64,000 nt of DNA from the NCBI GenBank assembly GCA_963809825.1, contig CAWELJ010000002.1, forward strand, positions 620,001 to 684,000, in the 5' to 3' direction. Both the position numbers and the translations under genes were made by a program. Shown piece by piece: positions 17,571-25,315 of this stretch. This stretch comes from Bog-473 sp963809825. GTDB lineage: Bacteria > Actinomycetota > Acidimicrobiia > Acidimicrobiales > RAAP-2. The notes under the pieces were generated by a model, which was not told where the DNA came from, did not search any database, and saw only the letters and a list, made by a program, of their open reading frames with translations. Positions within the stretch are counted from its first letter, which is position 1. Each line of letters opens with the position of its first letter.

Positions 17571-18595
17571 TGCAGGACGCTCACGAATGACCGCGCGTGC
17601 TGCATGGTCGAGAGGAGGGCCAACGTCGACTCGGTGCCCTGGTTGAAATTGGCGCCGTCGCTGTGCAGGCCATCAAAGGCTCCGCCGGTGCTGGCGTCCC
17701 ACATGAGGACCCCAGCGTCATTCTCACCAAGGAACCAATCGGCAGCAGACGTGACTCCGTCCATCCATCGTGGGTCGCCGTCGACGGCCTGAGCGCGGGC
17801 ACAGGCGTCGGCGAGTGCTGCCACCTCAATGGGCTGTTGGTCGAATGCCGGACCATGGTCGTCGGGTCCGCTGCCCCCGACCGGGGTGACGGAGAGGTGG
17901 CCGCGTCGCGTCTCACGGTCGAGTAGCCACTCCAAGAGGTCCAACCCGCGCCGCACGAGCGCCGGACGCTCCAACGCCGTCCCGGCTGCGATCATCGCCT
18001 CGGGGAGCGTGGCGTTGGCGTACGTGAGGCGTGGCTCGGGCCACGGCCACCTGCCCCGTGGGTTCGGTCCGCCCATCGCATCGGCGGCATCGGACACGAG
18101 AGCCCGGGCAGACATGTTGCCGGGGTCGACGCTCAGCACCTCGGCGGCACCGAGCACAGCGAACGCCATGGCCCGCGGCCACGGCGAACGCTGCCTCATC
18201 GCTCGCTCGAGCCCCTTGGCGGCCAGGTGGCGTATCAGGTGGTCGTCGCTGTGCGAGACGGCAGTGCCCAACCCCCAGATGCTTCTACCCCAGCAGTCAT
18301 CGATAGCCGGTGGATCTTCCCAGGCGCCGCTGCGGTTCATTCGATTCCGACACTTGCCGTGCGAGTCCAACGCATCCTGCAGAAAGCTCAGACTCAGCAT
18401 CGCAAGGTTGCGCATCGCCCGTGCGGGGCGCTGCTCCCGGGTGGCCACCACGAGCACGCGGGCCATGTCGTCGCTGCAGTAGCCGTGCTCGGTCCTTGGC
18501 TCGCTGAAGAGAGCGTGTTCGAAGGTCCCTCGCGCGTCGGTCATGGAGATGAGGTGGCCGAAGTCGGGCGCGGGAGCTCGCAAAAATGAGGTCAC
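17567..18595 (-). CDS. Alpha/alpha-barrel glycosidase-like protein of unknown activity
   Basis: About 342 residues, rich in helices with repeated acidic/aromatic motifs (DDCWGRSIWGLG, GPNPRGRWPWPEPRLTYANA, LPEAMIAAG, FDQQPIEVAALADA), the style of (alpha/alpha)6-barrel glycosidases and epimerases. I know this type mainly as the companion of GT4 and GH130 genes, without a defined reaction. GTG 18595 was chosen because it overlaps the stop of the upstream glycosyltransferase (GTGA); the frame is open to an ATG at 18664 that would overlap that gene by 72 bases. Its stop overlaps the GH130 start (ATGA). Confidence 0.75.
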   Translation of the reverse strand: MTSFLRAPAPDFGHLISMTDARGTFEHALFSEPRTEHGYCSDDMARVLVVATREQRPARAMRNLAMLSLSFLQDALDSHGKCRNRMNRSGAWEDPPAIDDCWGRSIWGLGTAVSHSDDHLIRHLAAKGLERAMRQRSPWPRAMAFAVLGAAEVLSVDPGNMSARALVSDAADAMGGPNPRGRWPWPEPRLTYANATLPEAMIAAGTALERPALVRRGLDLLEWLLDRETRRGHLSVTPVGGSGPDDHGPAFDQQPIEVAALADACARAQAVDGDPRWMDGVTSAADWFLGENDAGVLMWDASTGGAFDGLHSDGANFNQGTESTLALLSTMQHARSFVSVLQ

Positions 18596-19758
18596 ACCAA
18601 CGCCAGTCGCTGCGCGAGGGCGCCATTGGCCAGGGTCAGGTATTCGCCTGCGACAACTGGCCATCCGAGGCTCGGCGCGAGACGCGACGCTTCGGCCGCC
18701 ATCTTGGCGGCCAGCTCCGGTCTGGTGAGGATCCTCCTCAGGGCGCTCGCCATTTGGTCAGGGTCATCGTGGTCCACCACGATCCCGGCGCCGCTCGAGA
18801 GCAACTCAACGGCGTGCGGGAAGGCGGTGGCCACCACCGGCCGTCCTGCCGCGATGGCGTCGACGAGGACGCCGGACGTCACCTGCTCCTTTGAGTCGTA
18901 GGGCAGGACGACCACTTTGCTGGACTGGATCAATGCGGTGAGCGATGCCACATCGCGATAGCCGGCATCGAAGACGACGGAGGAGGAGATCCCGAGGCGC
19001 TCCGCTTGCTCTATCCGGTCCTGACGGTAGGACTCTCCGTGGGCGGCGAGGACCTTGGGGTGGGTCTGACCGGCCACCAGGTAGCGCGGGCGCATCGGGA
19101 GATCGTGGATCGCCAGCATGGCGTCAATGACCCTTTCGATTCCCTTGCCCGGACCGATGAGTCCCCACGTGAGAATGACGGGCCGACCGGCCCGCTCGGG
19201 CACGACACGTCGAGTCGGGATGGCAGCGCCGTGGGCAATGATGCTCACTTTGAGAGGGTCCACATCGAAGCCGTCGCACAGTCGCGCCTGGGCCGCCTGC
19301 GTCATGACAACGACGCGGTCTGCCAGCGCCGCAACATCGTTCAGCACGGAGCGCTGATGCCGCGTCGGGTTGGTGAGAATGGTGTGGGCGATCACGATGG
19401 AGGGGACGCGGAGGCCGCCCAGGATCTCCAGCAGGTCGTCACCGTCGGTGCCTCCGTAGAGTCCGTACTCGTGGTGCACCACTGCCACATCGAACTTGTT
19501 GAGCAAGTCGGAACTGACGGCCAGGGAGTTCGCTGATCCGTTGACCAGCTCGCCGATCACCCTTTCGCTCTCCACCGTCTGTCCGCCGGCGTCAACGACC
19601 CGAACCACGCCGACATGAACGTCGTGCGCCGACAATCCGGACGCAAGCGCCGCCGTGAACGTGGCCAGACCGCATGCCGTCGGGGGGTAGGAGCCGAGAA
19701 TCCCGAATGAGCGAACGCGCCCGTTGAGGCCTTCGACCGGCAAGTTAGGGACGCGCAC
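18592..19758 (-). CDS. Glycosyltransferase family 4 protein, first gene of glycan operon
   Basis: A 388-residue GT-B glycosyltransferase. N-terminal domain: FGILGSYPPTACGLATF, a start seen in GT4 proteins that act with alpha/alpha-barrel and GH130 neighbours; acceptor region VVHHEYGLYGG; C-terminal domain: ILTWGLIGPGKGIERV (donor-phosphate loop), then PYDSKEQVTSGVLVDAIAAGRPVVA, where a Gln/Ser replaces the first Glu of EX7E. Start is GTG 19758 with GAGGAG five bases upstream. Four downstream genes follow with overlaps or short gaps. Likely assembles a mannose-containing oligosaccharide or glycoside; substrate unproven. Confidence 0.87.
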   Translation of the reverse strand: MRVPNLPVEGLNGRVRSFGILGSYPPTACGLATFTAALASGLSAHDVHVGVVRVVDAGGQTVESERVIGELVNGSANSLAVSSDLLNKFDVAVVHHEYGLYGGTDGDDLLEILGGLRVPSIVIAHTILTNPTRHQRSVLNDVAALADRVVVMTQAAQARLCDGFDVDPLKVSIIAHGAAIPTRRVVPERAGRPVILTWGLIGPGKGIERVIDAMLAIHDLPMRPRYLVAGQTHPKVLAAHGESYRQDRIEQAERLGISSSVVFDAGYRDVASLTALIQSSKVVVLPYDSKEQVTSGVLVDAIAAGRPVVATAFPHAVELLSSGAGIVVDHDDPDQMASALRRILTRPELAAKMAAEASRLAPSLGWPVVAGEYLTLANGALAQRLALV

Positions 19759-19996
19759 AGATACTCCTCAAGGAGGCTCGGTCGAGGCGTCGAACCTGCA
19801 CGGGGCGGCGTCGGCCGACATGGCCGTCCTGCCCAAGCGAAGCGACTCTCCCAAGGGGACGAGGTGTCCAGCCTACAGCGAAGACCCGCGCGTCGTTCCG
19901 TCGGGCCCAGATCCCTGCCTTTCACGGTTACCCCGCCACCGTGTCCGACTGAGCACCCTGCTGTGGGCGTTGGCCCCGAGTTGGTCAACGGCGGTC

Positions 19997-20045
19997 GGCG
20001 CCCCGGCAGGACTCGAAACCTGCGCCACCGGCTCCGGAGGCCGGT
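19997..20045 (-). repeat. Displaced tRNA-Arg 3' fragment B (probable attachment-site remnant)
   Basis: Matches tRNA-Arg(CCG) from the anticodon arm to the 3' end (ccaccggctccggaggccggt plus T-arm), with one C missing in the acceptor strand and one A inserted in the T-loop, so it is not functional. Similarity stops abruptly within the anticodon stem, as expected where an element crossed over into the tRNA. The following ~100 bases (to about 20150) resemble the flank of fragment A. The remaining 19759-19996 gap has no gene I can support. Confidence 0.82.
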
Positions 20046-20230
20046 CTGGGTTGTCCAGGCCGTCTTGCTCGTTCGGTGCAGCAGTCCCGAACCGTCCGTC
20101 GGCGTCCAGCTGTTGGCGCTGACTTGATTGTCAAGCCGGATTGCCAAGACTATCTACCGCGGCGTGAACCACGGCCAATCGATCGCGATCAGCTTGGCCA
20201 CCCCGGCAAGCGCAGTTTGCCTGCTAAAGC

Positions 20231-21160
20231 TCAGTGATAGGTCACGCGAACGGGCTCTGACTCGTACAGCGCCCGGCCCCACACTCGGCCGTTTACGACG
20301 TACAGCACGGCTAGCCCGTAGTACCACAGCTCAAGTTCGTACGTGTCAACGACGGCGTTGCTCCCGACCCCTATCTGGATGCCGGGAAGGACGTAAGTGT
20401 CGACTACGATCGGCTTACCGCAGCGATCGAGCAGGGCCTCCGCCTCCAACCCCATCAAGATGCTGTCGAAGAGCCCACGGTCCAGGGTCACGTTGCCAAC
20501 GGGGATGACAGTTGTCACGTACGGAGACACAGCGGCGTCGGGTCGGCGAGCAACGAGCTTGTCGACAGGATGACAATGGATGGGGATCCCTGGGTGCTGG
20601 TCCCACTTCACGTACCGGTCGTGGCGGACGATCTCCCAGCCGTCGTACGTGGCAACCAGCTCGCCTGCCTTCAGCGCATGCTTGAAACCGGCGTCGCTGA
20701 ATTCCTTGGGCGCTGGGTGCTCGTCGGTGAAGAGCATGCAGGTATAGGCGTTGAAGCCTCCAGGCACCGTGTGCCTGCGAATCTCAGCGCAGAGCTCACG
20801 CCAGACGGCGTTCTCGAGGTAGTCGATGACGCCGTGCGCCATGATCAGGTCCCACTCGCCTTCGACGCTGTACTCGTTGAGGTCGCGGACCTCGGTCGAG
20901 ATTTTCAGCCCTGAGCTCTTGGCCAACTCGGCCAGCTTGGCGATGCCGGCAGCAGAGATATCGACCGCCGTCACGTCGTGGCCGAGGCCCGCCAGGTAGA
21001 AGGCATTGCGTCCCTCGCCGCACCCGAGGTCGAGTATTCGGGCCCGGGGGGGTAACGCACTCGCGAGTTCAACTATGTCGTGATTCGGGCCGCCCATGGT
21101 CGAGACGCCAGGTGTGGCGTAGCCGGCCTCCCAGAATGCCGGCGAATCACGCGGGCACAT
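20231..21160 (-). CDS. SAM-dependent methyltransferase (TehB-like) with extra C-terminal domain
   Basis: A 309-residue protein. Residues 1-190 form a class I methyltransferase: LDLGCGEGRNAFYLAGLG is motif I, VTAVDISAAGI the acidic strand-2 end, and IMAHGVIDYL / PGGFNAYTCM the later motifs, closest in style to TehB-type enzymes. The last ~110 residues (from about HCHPVDKLVARRP, rich in Val/Tyr/Leu beta-like strands to the end EPVRVTYH) are not part of the usual fold and I do not recognise them. It is the last gene of the five-gene operon and overlaps the radical SAM gene by 14 bases. Substrate unknown; a product of the same pathway is the natural suggestion. Confidence 0.82.
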   Translation of the reverse strand: MCPRDSPAFWEAGYATPGVSTMGGPNHDIVELASALPPRARILDLGCGEGRNAFYLAGLGHDVTAVDISAAGIAKLAELAKSSGLKISTEVRDLNEYSVEGEWDLIMAHGVIDYLENAVWRELCAEIRRHTVPGGFNAYTCMLFTDEHPAPKEFSDAGFKHALKAGELVATYDGWEIVRHDRYVKWDQHPGIPIHCHPVDKLVARRPDAAVSPYVTTVIPVGNVTLDRGLFDSILMGLEAEALLDRCGKPIVVDTYVLPGIQIGVGSNAVVDTYELELWYYGLAVLYVVNGRVWGRALYESEPVRVTYH

Positions 21161-22511
21161 AACCGTGCTCCAGCGCGGTCACGGCCTCGGATTGGAACAG
21201 TGTGGCGATCACGTTGCTGTACTTGAAGCCGTTCCGATTGAGGACGACCGCGCCGTCCTCCGTTCGGTCGGCGCAAGACGCATCGACGAGCGCATCGATC
21301 TCGTCGCTCCACTCATCAAGCGACGACCCGAACTCTCTCTCATAGGCAACTCGGTTGAGCCTGCCCAGCGACAGGTTCAAGATGCAATATCGCCGACGTG
21401 CCTCCTCTCGGTCCATCACAAAGCCAATTTGGGGCGTTTCGGTGGGCTCGTGGTGATGCTCGGCGAAACCTTCAATGATCGCGTTGGTGGACTGAGTCCG
21501 CACCGCGAAGTCGGTGCTGTAGTGCAGCCTTGGGCTGTAACTGCGCGAGCCGGCGCCCAGGCCGAGGAGAGGCACTCCGCCGAAGTCAGCGGCTTCCTGC
21601 AGCAGGCCGTCGACGGGCCTGCGGGAAAACCGGACGAAGGTGTTCTGGTGAAATCCCAGCCCACTCAGAATCCCGACAGCATCGTCGTACATTCGGTATT
21701 TCTCAGCGTTGTTCAGGAACGCACCGACTCTCCTGTTGTTGCGGTGCTCAATCACGGTCAGGGGGCGGAACACGATCGGATAGAGCGTCACCGTGTCGGG
21801 CTCGAACGCGAGCGTTCCATGGAGCGAATTCAGCCAGCTCTGCGTTGTCTGGCCTTCCAGTCCGTAGATCAGGTCGTAGTTGACGTTGGCAAACCCGATG
21901 GACGAGATCAGCTCGGCCGCTTCACCCACGCGTTCAATCGGGTACCGGCGTCCCGCTCGCACGGCCTCGTCCGGGTCTAGGGTCTGCACGCCCATACTGA
22001 TGCGGTTGACGCCGAGCCCATGGAGTGCATGCAGGAGGTCCTCGCGCATGGTGTCCGGTGATCCCTCTACAGAGATCTCGCTGCCGGGCGCGATTTCGGG
22101 GAAGGCGTCGTGGAGCGTGGCGAAGAGTGCTTCGAACTGCCCCGGCGTGAGGGTCGTGGGTGTTCCACCGCCGATATACACCGACACGACCCTTGAACCC
22201 GCGAGCAGCTCCGCGTGCATCTCGAGCTGCCGGCGCAAGGAGGTGACGTAGCGGTCGATCAGGTCGGCTCGGTGATTGGTGGTGAGGAAGAGCGTGCAGA
22301 AGGAGCACCGGTACCCGCAAAACGGGATGTGGATGTAGATGTTGAGCGGCCCGCGGTGCCCGGCCCAGGCTTCGGTAAGAGTCATCGGCGGGTCAACGGG
22401 ACGGTACGCGCGCTTGGACGGGTAGGAGTAGACGTAGTTCGGCAGCGCCGACTGCGCGATCGCCTCGGCGAGCCGAGCGCGTGCCGAGATGCGGGCGGTC
22501 GTCGAGGTCAC
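21147..22511 (-). CDS. HemN/HemW-like radical SAM protein
   Basis: A 454-residue radical SAM enzyme. IHIPFCGYRCSFC provides the CX3CX2C motif for the 4Fe-4S cluster, followed by the SAM-binding YIGGGTPT and later SMGVQTLD and NYDLIYGLEGQT, all typical of the coproporphyrinogen-oxidase-like (HemN) superfamily. The N-terminal YSYPSKRAYRP element is seen in HemN-like proteins outside haem synthesis. No other haem gene is nearby, so a role in haem synthesis is unlikely; HemN-like enzymes also act in alkylation and cyclopropanation of natural products. It overlaps both neighbours (4 and 14 bases) inside the operon. Confidence 0.85.
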   Translation of the reverse strand: MTSTTARISARARLAEAIAQSALPNYVYSYPSKRAYRPVDPPMTLTEAWAGHRGPLNIYIHIPFCGYRCSFCTLFLTTNHRADLIDRYVTSLRRQLEMHAELLAGSRVVSVYIGGGTPTTLTPGQFEALFATLHDAFPEIAPGSEISVEGSPDTMREDLLHALHGLGVNRISMGVQTLDPDEAVRAGRRYPIERVGEAAELISSIGFANVNYDLIYGLEGQTTQSWLNSLHGTLAFEPDTVTLYPIVFRPLTVIEHRNNRRVGAFLNNAEKYRMYDDAVGILSGLGFHQNTFVRFSRRPVDGLLQEAADFGGVPLLGLGAGSRSYSPRLHYSTDFAVRTQSTNAIIEGFAEHHHEPTETPQIGFVMDREEARRRYCILNLSLGRLNRVAYEREFGSSLDEWSDEIDALVDASCADRTEDGAVVLNRNGFKYSNVIATLFQSEAVTALEHGYVPA

Positions 22512-22948
22512 ACTCTGCTCCGCGCGTAGGTCCCGATGATGTAGTCGATGGCGGCATCGAGCTCGTCGAAGGTTCTGGTCACGATTGCTTCATATGCAGG
22601 CCGCCCACGAAACACCTTTCCGACGGTGATGATCGGCAACTTCGCGGCGTGGGCGAGGAACATCTCACCGATGGTGAAGAAGGGTGCATCATGAGCTGCG
22701 ATCGTTCCGGCAAGGTCGAGGTTCACGAGCATGACGTCGCTCCGGTACAGGTGCCAGCGATCGTTGGCGAACACTTCGTTTGGGCCGGCCGTATGTCCCG
22801 GGGACGAAGCGATCACCTTGGTGGGGTCATACGTATCCACGCCCGCTTCGGCGAACCGCGCCGATGCTCGTTGTCGCCACGAACTGGCGACGTCGAGCGG
22901 CAGGCCGTCAATTGGCCCGGATAGGAAGACGCGCAGCATCGCCGTCAT
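22508..22948 (-). CDS. Nucleoside 2-deoxyribosyltransferase-like protein
   Basis: A 146-residue protein of the nucleoside deoxyribosyltransferase/DUF4406-like fold. It begins RVFLSGPIDGLP (nucleotide-binding SGPI loop), has YDPTKVI and then DRWHLYRSDVMLVNLD, the segment with the Asp that positions the sugar, and TIGEMFLAHAAKLPII with the conserved Glu that acts as nucleophile in classic family members. It could cleave or exchange an N-glycosidic bond of a nucleoside or nucleotide. It overlaps both neighbours by 4 bases, so it is made in step with the ligase and the radical SAM enzyme. Confidence 0.78.
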   Translation of the reverse strand: MTAMLRVFLSGPIDGLPLDVASSWRQRASARFAEAGVDTYDPTKVIASSPGHTAGPNEVFANDRWHLYRSDVMLVNLDLAGTIAAHDAPFFTIGEMFLAHAAKLPIITVGKVFRGRPAYEAIVTRTFDELDAAIDYIIGTYARSRV

Positions 22949-24285
22949 TTCGAATCGTGAGCCGCGACGGCATCGGCAGACCGCGCTTCAATCAGAAGGT
23001 CGAGGTCTCCCAGAGCCACTCGCCTGGTCAGTTCAGGGTGCGTGGCGAACAAAAAGCGTGCAATGTTCGCCCTGATCTCGTTGACGCGGTCGGCAAACAG
23101 CCAGGGCGCGTATCGCAGCCCAAGTTCTACCGTGATGCGTTCCGGCCGTCCCGTCTCCGTCGTTTCGTGGTGTACCACATAGTGATGGTCGCCGGTCATT
23201 TCGAGTCCGACCCCGGCGTCCAAGTCGGAGAACCGCGGGGAGATGGCAACATCCGGAAGCGACTCGATCACTTCGTACAGGGGCCCCGACAGCAACAGCG
23301 GCCGGACCTTGTCGCCGGAGTCGTCGATGATCGATCTTTGGCTCCTGCCGACGTAGCGCACCTGCAGCCCCGCCGGATGGTCAGGACCCTCGACGACTTC
23401 GACGAGGTCGCCAGTGACGTAGCGGATCAGGGGCATCTGCTGGGTGAATGGGTAGAGGCTCGTCAGCAGCAACACACCCACCTCACCTGGCCCGACCTGC
23501 TCAAACGTCCGCGGGTGGACCGCCTCGGGGATCACGTGTGGCTCGAATATCCAGGGCCCGCCGATGCCGATTTCGCTCGCTCCGCCGTGCACCTCAGTCA
23601 GGCTGTAATGGTCTCGGACCTCCGCCCCCCAGGTGGCCGCGAGTATCGACTTGCCCCGCGGTGTCACGTGTCCACCGAACAAGTCGATGCGCTGCACCGG
23701 ACTCGAGTGGAAATCGAATTGGCCCGCCATGAGATAGGCGGTGAGTGCCTTTACCATCCGCTCGGTGCCACTGACGACCCCTACCCTCTCGGCGACGCCG
23801 GGCAGCGCATAGGTCTTCTCCAACACTTGGCGGGCCTGGCTCGCTTGAGCTTCGTCGTGTACGCCGACCGAGATGAGGTAGGCGCGGCTGGGCACTGGGG
23901 TCAGGGTCCCGTGGTAGGCATTAGCCAATACGAGGTGCAAGGGTCGGATGGAGGGTTCTGGTGTCGCTGCGAGCTGTGCAGCCATGAATTGCCAGACGAA
24001 CGCCTGCTCATTGGCGCTGCGGTATACCTGAAGGAAGGAGCCCGTCGTTCCCGTGGTGTGCTGGATCGCGGCGGGCACCGAAGGATCGCAGCGGAGCGTG
24101 TCATACGAATCAACGACGTCCTGGCGAAACAACACTGGTAGCCGGACGAGGTCACCAAGATCAGTTATGTCGCCAGCGCCGCTGAAGCGCTCTCTGTAGA
24201 AGGCAGATGAACTTCGACACCAGGCAATAGTCTCCCGGAGGAGTTCGGCTCGCAGTCGTTGGACCGCAGACGAAGCGGCAATCAC
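22945..24285 (-). CDS. PaaK-like adenylate-forming ligase
   Basis: A 446-residue member of the phenylacetate-CoA ligase branch of adenylating enzymes. The ATP-binding loop is HTTGTTGSFLQVYRS, the second motif is DHYSLTEVHGG (A5 region), and RYVTGDLVEV the A7-like motif; an AMP-binding C-terminal domain follows. It should activate a carboxylic acid as an acyl adenylate and pass it to CoA or another acceptor. No carrier protein or typical CoA pathway is adjacent, so the acceptor may lie in the operon itself. GTG 24285 overlaps the preceding gene's stop (GTGA), and its end overlaps the deoxyribosyltransferase-like gene by 4 bases. Confidence 0.82.
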   Translation of the reverse strand: MIAASSAVQRLRAELLRETIAWCRSSSAFYRERFSGAGDITDLGDLVRLPVLFRQDVVDSYDTLRCDPSVPAAIQHTTGTTGSFLQVYRSANEQAFVWQFMAAQLAATPEPSIRPLHLVLANAYHGTLTPVPSRAYLISVGVHDEAQASQARQVLEKTYALPGVAERVGVVSGTERMVKALTAYLMAGQFDFHSSPVQRIDLFGGHVTPRGKSILAATWGAEVRDHYSLTEVHGGASEIGIGGPWIFEPHVIPEAVHPRTFEQVGPGEVGVLLLTSLYPFTQQMPLIRYVTGDLVEVVEGPDHPAGLQVRYVGRSQRSIIDDSGDKVRPLLLSGPLYEVIESLPDVAISPRFSDLDAGVGLEMTGDHHYVVHHETTETGRPERITVELGLRYAPWLFADRVNEIRANIARFLFATHPELTRRVALGDLDLLIEARSADAVAAHDSK

Positions 24286-25076
24286 CCTTCGGCGCTGTGT
24301 TCGGCGATGAACGACTGAAGGGCCACTCCGATGGCATCTTCACCTGCGAATCCGAGCCCTGTCGCTTCTGCGGCCAACGGTTCGGCCGCCAACGGTTCGG
24401 CCGCCAACGGTTCCGCTGCCAACGGCTCGGCCGCGAACGGCTCCGCCGCCAACGGCTCCGCCGCCAACGGCTCGGCAGCCAACGGCTCGGCGGCCAACGG
24501 CTCCGCGGCCAACGGCTCCGCGGCCAACGGCTCCGCGGCCAACGGCTCCGCCGCCGTCGACTCCAACGCCAAGGATTCGGCGGCCAGGGACTCTGCCGCA
24601 AACGACTCGGCTGCCAACGTTTCCGCTGTCAAGGATTCCGCAAGACGGTCGCCCGGGTGTGCGAGGGCTTCCGACACACCCGTCTGTACCGACTCGATGA
24701 TGGCAAGGGCCTGCGTGGCAAGGTCCCGGGCGGCATGGAACACCCCGCTGAGCGCCGACCAGGTGGCGGGGTCGACGACGCCGGTCGGTTCGAGTCCAGC
24801 GGACCCTTGAAACTCGGTTACAGCCTTCGCCGTGTCCTTGTCGTAGTTGCCGTCAACGCGAACGTCCACGCCGCGCACCGCGAGCAGCAACTGCAGTCGT
24901 CGTACTTCCGCGGCGGGACTCGCCTTCCCGACTCCGAGGGTGGGTGGTTCTGCAGCCTCAAGCGCCGCCGCTGCCGCCGCCGCCTGGGCGACCGAGCTGG
25001 CCAGGGAGGCTCGAATGGCATCTTCCCGTACAGCTAATGCTTCGCGGTAGAGATTGCTGAGCCGAGCGACATCCAT
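24282..25076 (-). CDS. Peptidoglycan-binding-domain protein with AAEPL pentad repeats
   Basis: A 264-residue protein, first gene of the five-gene operon. Residues about 50-110 form a PG_binding_1-type domain (VRRLQLLLAVRGVDVRVDG, then NYDKDTAKAVTEFQGS and GVVDPATWSALSG). A linker with degenerate units (TAETL, AAESF, AAESL) leads into twelve 5-residue units, eleven AAEPL and one AAEPF, then a tail GLGFAGEDAIGVALQSFIA. The pentads do not fit the classic A(D/N)LXX pentapeptide repeat. ATG 25076 is chosen because GAGGAG lies six bases upstream; ATG 25082 would touch it. No signal peptide is visible, which is odd for a wall-binding domain; it may instead serve as a protein-binding or carrier module. 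Confidence 0.78.
   Translation of the reverse strand: MDVARLSNLYREALAVREDAIRASLASSVAQAAAAAAALEAAEPPTLGVGKASPAAEVRRLQLLLAVRGVDVRVDGNYDKDTAKAVTEFQGSAGLEPTGVVDPATWSALSGVFHAARDLATQALAIIESVQTGVSEALAHPGDRLAESLTAETLAAESFAAESLAAESLALESTAAEPLAAEPLAAEPLAAEPLAAEPLAAEPLAAEPLAAEPFAAEPLAAEPLAAEPLAAEPLAAEATGLGFAGEDAIGVALQSFIAEHSAEG
24375..24554 (-). repeat. Twelve 15-bp tandem units encoding AAEPL
   Basis: Exactly 180 bases of 15-bp units (unit on the plus strand: caacggttcggccgc with third-position variants). Degenerate units continue to about 24640. The reading frame is kept through all units, so copy number can change by slippage without breaking the protein. Confidence 0.9.
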
Positions 25077-25174
25077 GGGCATCTCCTCGCAAGCGCGGCC
25101 CCCCTCCAACTCAATTGAGAGCATACCGATTTGTCGAGTCCGGGGGAATGGCCAAGCTCCCGGTATCGATTCTC

Positions 25175-25205
25175 CACCTCTGCGCATCCCCGATGCGCAG
25201 AGGTG
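25175..25205. terminator. Perfect hairpin, 14-bp stem and 3-base loop
   Basis: CACCTCTGCGCATC and its exact complement GATGCGCAGAGGTG are separated by CCC. It lies between tRNA-Arg and the five-gene operon, both on the minus strand, so it may terminate tRNA transcription. There is no T-run on either side, so an operator or recombination role is equally possible. Confidence 0.45.
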
Positions 25206-25315
25206 CTTGCCGAGCGAACCCGGTTGATGGCTATTCGGTTGGGCAACGCGTCAGGGAAGGCCCCAAGCCACGCCTTCTCTGGACGCACCCGGCAGAGCGT
25301 CCCCGGCCAGCAGGG

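Noticed and set aside
21147..22511. Radical SAM gene as a true haem-pathway coproporphyrinogen oxidase
   Set aside because: Context and the overlapping operon point elsewhere; the superfamily includes many non-haem enzymes.
24375..24554. Possible CRISPR array because of regular repeats
   Set aside because: The 15-bp units are adjacent with no spacers and keep a reading frame; they are coding tandem repeats.
24331..24810. Plus-strand frame with NGSAA repeats
   Set aside because: It is the complement of the AAEPL repeat region; the minus frame has a ribosome-binding site, a recognisable domain and operon overlaps.
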